A DNA stretch of 64,000 nucleotides from Verrucomicrobiaceae bacterium. Lineage in GTDB: Bacteria > Verrucomicrobiota > Verrucomicrobiia > Verrucomicrobiales > DEV007. Numbering within the stretch: the first letter of the stretch is position 1; each line of letters opens with the position of its first letter. Both the position numbers and the translations under genes were made by a program. Location: contig SHBV01000009.1 of the NCBI GenBank assembly GCA_004211885.1, forward strand, positions 1 through 64,000, written 5' to 3'. The notes beneath the pieces are model-generated. The model had not been told where the DNA came from. It was given only the letters and a program-made list of their open reading frames with translations, and ran no database searches. Shown piece by piece: positions 53,809-61,011 of the stretch.

Positions 53809-55143
53809 ATGATAAAGGAAAAGTTATCACGGAGAAAGGTCCTCAGAGGGATTGGAGTGAGTATATCATTGCCTCTGATGGATTCCTTTGGCTCAAGATC
53901 TTTAGCTGCGGATGTTTCAACTAAGTCTCCGAAGAGAATGGCATTTGTCTATTCGCCTAACGGCAAGAATATGCAAAAGTGGAGGCCAAGTTCATTAGGG
54001 GCAGACTATCAATTGTCACCGACACTTGAGCCGTTAGCTCATCTCAAAAAAGACTTTCAAGTGCTCAGTGGTCTAGATCACAGAAATGCAACGAACGGTG
54101 GTGATGGAGCAGGTGACCATGCCAGAGCTAACGCGACTTTTTTGACCGGAATGAGAGCAAAGAAGACAGCAGGTGCTGATATAAGGCTGGGTATTTCTGT
54201 GGATCAAGTTGCAGCCAAAAGTATTGGGAGCGAGACAAAATTACCGTCATTGGAGCTCAGTTGCGATGCTGCACGTAAGAGTGGAAGATGTGATTCGGGT
54301 TATAGTTGTGCTTACCAGTATAATATATCTTGGAGAGACGAAAAAATACCAATGGCTCCCGAAGCAAATCCTAGAGTTGTTTTTGAGCGATTGTTCGGTT
54401 CAGGTGAGAAAGGAAACAAGGAGCAGCGGCTGAAGCTTGCAAAGGAACAGAAAAGTATTCTTGATTTTGTATTGGAAGACGCGAATAGACTTCATAGTAG
54501 GCTAGGCCGTAATGATCAGCAAAAACTGGACGAGTATTTGACTGCTGTTCGCGACACGGAACGTAAAGTAGTAAGGGCTGAGCAATTTGCCGCTAAGGCT
54601 CCTGACATGAAGATGCCGGAAGGGATCCCTGGTAATTACAAGGATCACATTCGATTACTTTATGATCTTACTGCTCTGGCTTTTCAGACTGATACGACTC
54701 GCATTTCCACTTTCATGATGGCTCATGATGGTAGTAACAGGAATTTCCGAGACATTGGAGTGCCTGAAGGTCATCATCATTTATCGCATCACGGCAATAA
54801 TGAAAAGAAGCTCGAAAAGATTGCTAAAATCGACAAGTTCTATATTGAGCAATTTGGTTATTTTTTAAACAAATTAAAATCTATGGAGGATGGTGAAGGA
54901 CAGAATGTTCTTGATAATTCTATGATTATTTATGGTTGTGGTATTGCTGATGGTAATAGCCACAGGCACCATGACTTGCCTCTCCTTTTAGCTGGTCATG
55001 GCGGTGGAACTCTGGAGTCTGGACGTCACTTGGATTTTCAGGGAGAGGTTCCACTATCTAACTTGTATGTGGCCATGTTAGACAAGGTCGGAGCGAAAGT
55101 TTCCAAATTAGGCGATAGTACCGGAAAATTGCCCAAAGTTTAA
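53809..55143 (+). CDS. DUF1552 exported protein
   Basis: This 444-residue protein starts with a Tat-type leader (LSRRKVLRGIGVSISLPLM) and has the DUF1552 pattern: MAFVYSPNGKNMQKWRP, LSGLDHRNATNGGDGAGDHARANATFLTG, ISWRDEKIPMAPEANPR, FERLFGS, and late MAHDGSNRNFRDIG and LLLAGHGGG. DUF1552 is distantly related to DUF1501 and is usually encoded beside DUF1592-type cytochrome proteins, exactly as here (the TolB-like gene is between). It is a probable periplasmic partner. Its stop overlaps the convergent PfkB gene by 4 bases. The upstream 192-base gap shows only AT-rich sequence with a weak inverted repeat. Confidence 0.9.
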   Translation: MIKEKLSRRKVLRGIGVSISLPLMDSFGSRSLAADVSTKSPKRMAFVYSPNGKNMQKWRPSSLGADYQLSPTLEPLAHLKKDFQVLSGLDHRNATNGGDGAGDHARANATFLTGMRAKKTAGADIRLGISVDQVAAKSIGSETKLPSLELSCDAARKSGRCDSGYSCAYQYNISWRDEKIPMAPEANPRVVFERLFGSGEKGNKEQRLKLAKEQKSILDFVLEDANRLHSRLGRNDQQKLDEYLTAVRDTERKVVRAEQFAAKAPDMKMPEGIPGNYKDHIRLLYDLTALAFQTDTTRISTFMMAHDGSNRNFRDIGVPEGHHHLSHHGNNEKKLEKIAKIDKFYIEQFGYFLNKLKSMEDGEGQNVLDNSMIIYGCGIADGNSHRHHDLPLLLAGHGGGTLESGRHLDFQGEVPLSNLYVAMLDKVGAKVSKLGDSTGKLPKV

Positions 55144-56084
55144 GAGAGTTGAATTTCTTGGGCTTCTAGTAGGAACTTTTTTAGTTCTTCCTTATTAGGG
55201 AGGTGCCCTCTACCACCCAAGGCACTGGCATTCATTGCTCCTGCGGCACTAGCCATTCTTGTTGCTTCATGCACTGACCTTCCGGATTCAATGGCGTGTA
55301 GAAATGTTCCGTGATACACGTCCCCGCAACCGGTAGTATCTTCTATCTTTTCGGCCAAGAATGCGGGTTGATGAAAGGGTTTCTGATCTTCGTACTGGAT
55401 CCAACTTCCTCTTTGCCCATCAGTGATTCCAATGATATGAGCTTCAGGAAATAGTTGATTTAATTTGTGCCAAGTAGATCCGGTCAAATTTATTTCATTG
55501 GTTGCTTTGAGTGCAAAATCGAGAGCCACGATAGCAATGTTAATTCTTTTCATCAGCGGAAGTAGTTCTTCTCTGTAGCGGCCAGCACCACCATCAAAGG
55601 AAAATATTGCTCCTGAGCTATGTGAGTCTGCTATTTCCTTAGCTTTAGTGCATGCGTCAAGGTGCCTTCCGTTGCAGTGTATGATTTTGTGATCGTTAAT
55701 TAGATTAGATTCAAGTGATTGTGGATCGATTGCTTCTGTGGTACTCCTAACAAAACGGATTGCTCTTGCTCCGTCAGATGACCTGACAAGGACCGAAGCT
55801 AATGAGGCTGATGCGCCGGATTCTATTGTGATGTTTTCGCATTGGATACCATGCTTTCTCAGCTCTTCGATGATTAGATTTGATTTCCAGTCATCACCCA
55901 GAATATCAATCATCGTTGTTGAGCTTCCCAAATGAGTTGCAGCAGCTAATGCTGTCGGCACTGGCCCTCCTCCCATAAAGATAGCCGATTCAGCTTCTTC
56001 AACACTCTCATTAGAAGGTAGGGTTTTAACCTTAGTCAATATGTCCAAGGTACATACGCCTATTCCTAAGATTCCTCTTTGCAT
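55140..56084 (-). CDS. PfkB-family carbohydrate kinase
   Basis: This 314-residue ribokinase-like kinase has the N-terminal sugar-binding region (GGGPVPTALAAATHLG) and the C-terminal PfkB signature with the anion hole and catalytic Asp in DTTGCGDVYHGTFLHA (about residues 253-268). No leader, so it is cytoplasmic. The family phosphorylates sugars (ribose, fructose, 2-keto-3-deoxygluconate) or nucleosides; the substrate cannot be told from sequence. It starts 10 bases after the mntR stop on the same strand and is probably cotranscribed with mntR, an odd partnership whose purpose is unclear. Its stop overlaps the convergent DUF1552 gene by 4 bases. Confidence 0.9.
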   Translation of the reverse strand: MQRGILGIGVCTLDILTKVKTLPSNESVEEAESAIFMGGGPVPTALAAATHLGSSTTMIDILGDDWKSNLIIEELRKHGIQCENITIESGASASLASVLVRSSDGARAIRFVRSTTEAIDPQSLESNLINDHKIIHCNGRHLDACTKAKEIADSHSSGAIFSFDGGAGRYREELLPLMKRINIAIVALDFALKATNEINLTGSTWHKLNQLFPEAHIIGITDGQRGSWIQYEDQKPFHQPAFLAEKIEDTTGCGDVYHGTFLHAIESGRSVHEATRMASAAGAMNASALGGRGHLPNKEELKKFLLEAQEIQLS

Positions 56085-56094
56085 GAGGTTAAAT

Positions 56095-56547
56095 TTAAGT
56101 CGCTTCTAAGACTTTAGATTTTACCCGCGACAGTAGAGCCGGCTGCTTTTCCAATTCTTTAGTGAGAGCTTGAATCGTAGCAAGCGTTGGTGGGCTCATA
56201 TGGTGCTCAATTCCTTCAATGTCATCATAAATAGTATCATCATATAAATCGAAAAGTTTGAAGAACTTGGACAAGCTCTCGTGACGGTTAATGATGGCTC
56301 TCGCTATTTTTTCTCCTCCCGGGGTTAAGATAACTCCTCTGTATTTTTCATAAGATACAAGACCCTCTGCGTCCATTCTTTGAATCATTCCTGTGACACT
56401 GGCTTGAGCTATATTAAGATTCTTTGCAATGTCTACTACCCTAGCATAGCCCTTTTTTTCTATAAGGCTGAGTATTTGCTCCAGATAGTCTTCTTGGGCA
56501 CGGGTCCCTCGCGGGGCCTCTGATTTGGTACTGAGAACTGCAGCCAT
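56095..56547 (-). CDS. mntR: MntR-type manganese-responsive transcriptional regulator
   Basis: This 150-residue DtxR-family regulator is a close match to Bacillus MntR. All six Mn2+ ligands of B. subtilis MntR (Asp8, Glu11, His77, Glu99, Glu102, His103) are present at a constant offset of 12: Asp20 and Glu23 in QEDYLEQI, His89 in NRHESL, and Glu111, Glu114 and His115 in DIEGIEHHMS. The winged-helix DNA-binding region (KGYARVVDIAKNLNI and ASVTGMIQRM) is intact. There is no SH3-like third domain, as in MntR. It is divergent from the metal importer starting at 56662, which it probably represses when manganese is plentiful. A PfkB kinase gene follows 10 bases on. Confidence 0.94.
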   Translation of the reverse strand: MAAVLSTKSEAPRGTRAQEDYLEQILSLIEKKGYARVVDIAKNLNIAQASVTGMIQRMDAEGLVSYEKYRGVILTPGGEKIARAIINRHESLSKFFKLFDLYDDTIYDDIEGIEHHMSPPTLATIQALTKELEKQPALLSRVKSKVLEAT

Positions 56548-56612
56548 TACAGAATAGTGGCATGGCTAAATTTATTTGGCAAACAAAATAATAATTGTCC
56601 TTACAATGAAAG

Positions 56613-56631
56613 TTAGGATAGACTATATATT
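56613..56631. promoter_or_regulatory. Candidate DtxR/MntR-type operator half-site
   Basis: In the 114-base divergent gap between mntR and the importer, TTAGGATAGACTATATATT begins like the DtxR-class consensus TTAGGTTAGSCTAACCTAA: 11 of the first 13 positions match, the rest do not. It contains ATAG-A-CTAT symmetry. The position, about 30 bases upstream of the binding-protein ATG, suits an operator. The match is partial, so confidence is low. Confidence 0.35.
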
Positions 56632-56661
56632 TAATATTAGAATAAAAAGATATATTACTAC

Positions 56662-57609
56662 ATGCCTGATTCAGTCATACGAGCGCTTGCCACGTTATCA
56701 CTAATGTGCAAAATAACTGTTTTGTTAGGATTGGCGGCTTTTTCAAGTTGCAGTTCTGATGACAGATCGAGGGATGCTGATGCCCGAATCTTTGTTGTCA
56801 CAACGACGACAATGATTACCGACATGGTCAAACAAATAGCGGGTGACAAAGTTCAACTCACTGGCCTCATGGGGCCCGGAGTTGATCCTCATCTTTATGA
56901 GCCTATACCTAGTGATGGTATCGCCTTAAGTGAAGCGGATCTTATTTTTTATAATGGACTTTTTCTTGAAGGTCAGATGACATCTAATCTTAAAAGTCAG
57001 GGAGGAATTGATTTTGGATCGACTCTTTCTGAGGATCAAATCAAAGGTCAGAAATCACACCCTGATCCCCACATTTGGGGCAATGCAGAAATTTGGGCAA
57101 ATTGTGTTCCCTTAGTTGTCAAAGAGCTGAGTGAGGTAGATCCCCCGAACTCTTCCCATTACAAGGAAAGAGGCGACCAATTAATAAAAGAACTTAGAGA
57201 TTTGCATCAATGGTCTAGATCCAGAGTCGATTCGTTACCAGAGGATTCTAGGATTCTGATCACGAGTCATGATGCTTTTGAATATTTTGGTGAAGCTTAT
57301 GGATTTGAGGTAGTTGCCCTTCAGGGCATTTCTACGGTCACAGAGGCAGGGATTGCTGAAAGGGTCAAGCTTGTCGATTTTATTAAGAAGAATAGGATCA
57401 AATCAATTTTTGTGGAGTCTAGTGTTTCTCCTGAGGCCATTAAAAGTATTGCAGAGGATTCGGGAGCTACGATTGGTGGAGAATTGTTCTCCGATGCGAT
57501 GGGAGAGCCTGGCGACATAGAAAAGTCCAATGATGAGGAATATGACTTAGGCACTTATCAAGGAATGTTGAAGCATAACATAAACATCATTGTGGAAGCT
57601 CTTAAATAA
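56662..57609 (+). CDS. Metal ABC transporter substrate-binding lipoprotein (ZnuA/TroA/MntA type)
   Basis: This 315-residue protein is the periplasmic metal-binding component of an ABC importer. A lipoprotein-type leader ends at Cys30 (AAFSSCSS), so it is probably anchored. The two lobes are joined by a long helix, and the four metal ligands align with TroA: His77 (DPHLYE), His137 (PDPHIWG), His203 (ITSHDAFEYFG) and Asp278 (LFSDAMG). His at the third position (rather than Glu as in PsaA) makes it TroA/ZnuA-like. Manganese is the favoured substrate because mntR is divergent; zinc is possible. A downstream ATG at 56704 could also start the leader. ATPase follows in 5 bases. Confidence 0.92.
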   Translation: MPDSVIRALATLSLMCKITVLLGLAAFSSCSSDDRSRDADARIFVVTTTTMITDMVKQIAGDKVQLTGLMGPGVDPHLYEPIPSDGIALSEADLIFYNGLFLEGQMTSNLKSQGGIDFGSTLSEDQIKGQKSHPDPHIWGNAEIWANCVPLVVKELSEVDPPNSSHYKERGDQLIKELRDLHQWSRSRVDSLPEDSRILITSHDAFEYFGEAYGFEVVALQGISTVTEAGIAERVKLVDFIKKNRIKSIFVESSVSPEAIKSIAEDSGATIGGELFSDAMGEPGDIEKSNDEEYDLGTYQGMLKHNINIIVEALK

Positions 57610-57614
57610 TTAGT

Positions 57615-58391
57615 ATGTCTACTGAGGATATTGCGGTTCCTGCTTTGGAAATACATGATTTAACAGTTTCGTATCAAAAGAGACCGGTCCTTTATGGAGT
57701 CGATGTTACGGTCCCTGCTGGGAGCCTAGTCGGCGTCGTTGGGCCGAATGGAGCAGGTAAATCTACGCTAATAAAATCTGTAATGGAATTAGTTCAATTC
57801 TCTGATGGTTGGGTAAAGGTATTTGGTGAGGATTTAAAGAATAATATTTCGAGGGTCGGGTACGTGCCTCAACGTGAATCGGTTGACTGGGATTTTCCTG
57901 TCAGTGTGATTGATGTTGTTCTTATGGGATGTTACGGGAGACTTGGGCTCATCCGAAGGCCAGGCAAAGAAGAGAAAGAAAAGGCTCACGCAGCATTAAA
58001 AAAAGTCGGCCTTGAGGCATACGCAAAACGGCAGATAGCAAATTTGAGTGGAGGTCAACAGCAACGTGTTTTTCTTGCCAGAGCATTGGCTCAGGAAAGT
58101 GATCTCTATTTGATGGATGAACCTTTTGCGGGCGTTGATGCGGCTACAGAATCTGCGATTGTTGAACTTCTCAGAGAGATTAGGGATCAAGGAAAGACTT
58201 TAATTGTTGTTCATCATGATTTGGGTAGTGCTCGTGAATATTTTGATATGATGCTCCTCTTAAACATGAGAGTCGTTGCCTTCGGGAAAACTGAAGAAGT
58301 ATTCACTGGAGACCTATTGCAGCAGACGTACGGGGGCCGCTTGACCGTTCTGTCTGAGATCGCTGAAAAGTTTGCAAAGGAGCAAAGTTAA
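57615..58391 (+). CDS. Metal ABC transporter ATP-binding protein
   Basis: This 258-residue cytoplasmic ATPase powers the metal importer. It has Walker A GPNGAGKST (43-51), the Q-loop region GYVPQRESVDWDFPVSV typical of the Mn/Zn importer group, signature LSGGQQQRV, Walker B LYLMDEPF with an aspartate-rich D-loop, and the switch His in LIVVHHDL. Length and layout are usual. It lies between the binding-protein gene and the fused permease gene (8-base gap), in one operon of four genes. ZnuC and MntB-type proteins are close; the shared operon and divergent mntR support manganese. No additional domain is present. Confidence 0.94.
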   Translation: MSTEDIAVPALEIHDLTVSYQKRPVLYGVDVTVPAGSLVGVVGPNGAGKSTLIKSVMELVQFSDGWVKVFGEDLKNNISRVGYVPQRESVDWDFPVSVIDVVLMGCYGRLGLIRRPGKEEKEKAHAALKKVGLEAYAKRQIANLSGGQQQRVFLARALAQESDLYLMDEPFAGVDAATESAIVELLREIRDQGKTLIVVHHDLGSAREYFDMMLLLNMRVVAFGKTEEVFTGDLLQQTYGGRLTVLSEIAEKFAKEQS

Positions 58392-58399
58392 TTGATTTA

Positions 58400-59815
58400 G
58401 TGGTGCCTAGGATTAGAACAATAATCATATTTGGAGTGGCATTACTCTCCGTGACAGTTCACGAAGCTGCCGCTGCACGAATAGGCGAAATTGTTGAGAC
58501 GAATCCCTGGGATCAGATAAGAAGATTCATCACGTTCTCAGACCGGGGACTTCGTTTGAGTCTCATAGGGGCAATTTTGTTTGGAGCTGTTTGTGGTTTA
58601 TTGGGGAGCTTTATTGTGGTTCGTAAAATGGCTCTTTTTGGAGATGCTATCTCGCACGCAGTTCTTCCAGGTGTGGCTTTAGGATTCTTATGGAGCATGA
58701 GCAAGGATCCAGTGGCTATACTGATTGGAGCAACTCTAGCAGGTTTAGCAGGATCTCTTTTAGTGGGAGCCATACGGAGAACTACTCGTATCAAACAAGA
58801 CGCGGCTCTTGGGATTGTTCTTGCATCTTTTTTTGCTATTGGGCTCTGTCTCATTCGCATAATACAGAATAACGAAGGAGCTTCAAAAATTACGGGTCTC
58901 AAATCATACCTATTTGGTGATGTTGCTGTTCTGGATCGTTATGATGTCATAATAATGGGAGTCGTTACCATTTCGACCGTTATACTTTTTGGGCTACTTT
59001 ATCGACCTTTCCTAGCGATAAGTTTTGATCGACAATTTGCGGTTTCAATAGGTTATCCTGTGAGAATTTTGGAAGCTTTATTTCAAATGTTTTTGGCTTT
59101 TGCTATTGTCATTTCACTTCAGGCCGTTGGTGTGGTTTTAGTTTCAGCAATGCTTATTACGCCAGCGGCCACGGCCTATCTTCTAGTTGACCGCATGCAC
59201 CGAATGGTATGGATAGCGATGGGAATTGGTATAGTATCTGCCATCATCGGTGTGTTTCTCTCATTCCTTGGAAGTAACCTGCCTACTGGGCCCTTCATGG
59301 TCCTTTCTGCGAGTTCAATTTTTACAATGGCTTACCTCTTTTCGCCCAAGTATGGTAGATTCACCAAGTGGTTAAGGTACCGCAATCGTGCCAAAAAGGT
59401 CCGTGAGGAAAATTCTCTTAAATCCATATATCATGTCTTGGAAAGGAGAGGTATGGAAAGTTCAGGAAATAGAGTATTAATAACTGATCTTTCCAGTCAT
59501 CGGAAAATGTCCGTAACGAAGATATTTAAGGAAATTAAAAATATGGAAAGGTCAGGGCTGATCAATTTAGAGGGTAATAGCGTTAGCCTGACTGACGATG
59601 GATTCGAAAAAGCTAGATCAGTTGTTCGTAATCATAGGTTATGGGAACTTTATCTCACAAATGAAGCTAATTATGCTTCAGATCATGTTCATGATGATGC
59701 AGAAAAGGTGGAGCATTTTTTAAGTGAAGAGGAGGTTTCTGAACTGGAGTCTTATTTGGATTATCCGCAGAAAGATCCTCACGGTAAGCCTATTCCTGGG
59801 AGGGCAAGTGCATGA
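58400..59815 (+). CDS. Metal ABC transporter permease fused to a C-terminal MntR/DtxR-like domain
   Basis: The 471-residue protein has a leader-like first segment (residues 1-25), then about eight helices of the ABC-3 permease family (about 50-315), including MALFGDAISHAVLPG and LITPAATAYLL. The remaining 150 residues form a soluble regulator-like domain: a winged helix (LKSIYHVLERRG, then MSVTKIFKEIKNMERSGLI) and a DtxR-type dimerisation/metal region with His412, Glu416, His431, Glu435, Glu438 and His439. Against MntR the four later ligands are kept (His77, Glu99, Glu102, His103 equivalents), but Asp8 and Glu11 become Asn338 and Lys341. Start is GTG 58400. It overlaps the second permease gene by 4 bases. 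Metal-sensing feedback on transport is inferred. Confidence 0.93.
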   Translation: MVPRIRTIIIFGVALLSVTVHEAAAARIGEIVETNPWDQIRRFITFSDRGLRLSLIGAILFGAVCGLLGSFIVVRKMALFGDAISHAVLPGVALGFLWSMSKDPVAILIGATLAGLAGSLLVGAIRRTTRIKQDAALGIVLASFFAIGLCLIRIIQNNEGASKITGLKSYLFGDVAVLDRYDVIIMGVVTISTVILFGLLYRPFLAISFDRQFAVSIGYPVRILEALFQMFLAFAIVISLQAVGVVLVSAMLITPAATAYLLVDRMHRMVWIAMGIGIVSAIIGVFLSFLGSNLPTGPFMVLSASSIFTMAYLFSPKYGRFTKWLRYRNRAKKVREENSLKSIYHVLERRGMESSGNRVLITDLSSHRKMSVTKIFKEIKNMERSGLINLEGNSVSLTDDGFEKARSVVRNHRLWELYLTNEANYASDHVHDDAEKVEHFLSEEEVSELESYLDYPQKDPHGKPIPGRASA

Positions 59816-60738
59816 GTCTTTATCAAATATTTATAGAGCCTTGGGAAAGACATGCTTCGGCATATTGGCCTATATTGGCAATGGCGTTTTTTGTCACTGC
59901 AGCGTGTGGACTAGTTGGTAATTATCTAGTCCTAAGGCGCATTTCTTTAGTCGGAGATGCTATTAGTCATAGTGTCCTTCCTGGCATAGCCATTGCCTTT
60001 ATTCTTACTAACTCAAGGTCGGGGCCTCCGATGTTCATAGGTGCTTTAGTGGCTGGAGTCATAACGACATTAATCATTGAAGTTTTGCATTCTCGAACCC
60101 GAATCAAACAGGACGCTGCTATTGGAATTACTTTTTCAACAATGTTTGCTATTGGTGTGATCCTCATATCCTTGCATGGAAGTCATACTGATCTGGACTT
60201 AGATTGTGTGCTCTTTGGGAAACTTGATTTCTTATCTTCAAAAGAGAAAATTATCATGGGATTGCCAGGAGTGGCTTTGACGATGGGTATGGTCGCTCTC
60301 ATTGTTGGATGCTTGATTGTTTTATTTTATAAGGAATTACTTGTCAGCTCCTTTGATCCAAATTTGGCAGCAACGATAGGAATTAGCCCCAGATTAGTTC
60401 ATTATCTTTTGATGTGCATTCTATCAGTTGTGGTGGTGTCGGCATTCACATCAGTCGGAGCGATTTTGGTCATAGCGATGTTAATTCTACCAGCAGCCAC
60501 CTCTTACCTTTTAACGGATAGGCTATGGGTGATGATGCTATTTAGTCTCATTCATTCCTTTTTGAGTGCAATAGGAGGCATTCATTTGGCTGTCGCTTTT
60601 AAAATTCCTACAGCACCTGCTACTGTCGTTTGTGGTATGATATTTTTTGTAGCGGCGTGGATTTTCAGTCCTACTCATGGTTTAATAAGGTACTGGTTCA
60701 GGTCACGAGCTTCAGTTAATGGAGAATGTATTAATTGA
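59812..60738 (+). CDS. Second metal ABC transporter permease
   Basis: This 308-residue integral membrane protein has about eight helices of the ABC-3 family (ISLVGDAISHSVLPGIAIAF, RTRIKQDAAIGITFSTMFAIG and LVIAMLILPAATSYLLTD). It is shorter than the first permease because it has no C-terminal soluble domain; it ends after the last helix at RYWFRSRASVNG. It overlaps the first permease gene by 4 bases (ATGA), so the two are translationally coupled and probably form a heterodimeric channel. Its partner carries the sensor domain. The gene ends the importer operon; a 273-base gap with an inverted repeat follows. Confidence 0.93.
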   Translation: MSLYQIFIEPWERHASAYWPILAMAFFVTAACGLVGNYLVLRRISLVGDAISHSVLPGIAIAFILTNSRSGPPMFIGALVAGVITTLIIEVLHSRTRIKQDAAIGITFSTMFAIGVILISLHGSHTDLDLDCVLFGKLDFLSSKEKIIMGLPGVALTMGMVALIVGCLIVLFYKELLVSSFDPNLAATIGISPRLVHYLLMCILSVVVVSAFTSVGAILVIAMLILPAATSYLLTDRLWVMMLFSLIHSFLSAIGGIHLAVAFKIPTAPATVVCGMIFFVAAWIFSPTHGLIRYWFRSRASVNGECIN

Positions 60739-60809
60739 TTGGCGCTCAGACAATTGGTGAGGCCCTAATTATAAAATGAAGAGATTATTATAATGGAATT
60801 ATAAGGTGA

Positions 60810-60832
60810 TATACTTACTATAGGTAAGTATA
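60810..60832. repeat. Inverted repeat after the metal importer operon
   Basis: TATACTTAC at 60810-60818 and GTAAGTATA at 60824-60832 are exact complements flanking a 5-base spacer (TATAG). The stem is AT-rich and no immediate T-run follows, so it could be a weak transcript terminator or an operator for the gene at 61012. It is the only structured element I see in the 273-base gap at 60739-61011, which otherwise looks like AT-rich non-coding DNA. Confidence 0.45.
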
Positions 60833-61011
60833 AAAATATATTTTTAACATCTCTTAATTATCCAGTGGATTATCAGTCAATAAAAACTAGACCCATTTTG
60901 GGGTTAATAATGACTAAAAGTCAATTTGACGGTGACGAGTGAAAAAACTAATAGTTAGCCTGAAATAAATACATATTCCTAATCAGAGAAGAATTAAATA
61001 AACGTATCGAA

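Noticed and set aside
58513..58902. 129-residue minus-strand frame
   Set aside because: Antisense to permease helices; Pro/Lys-rich composition is a by-product of the hydrophobic coding strand.
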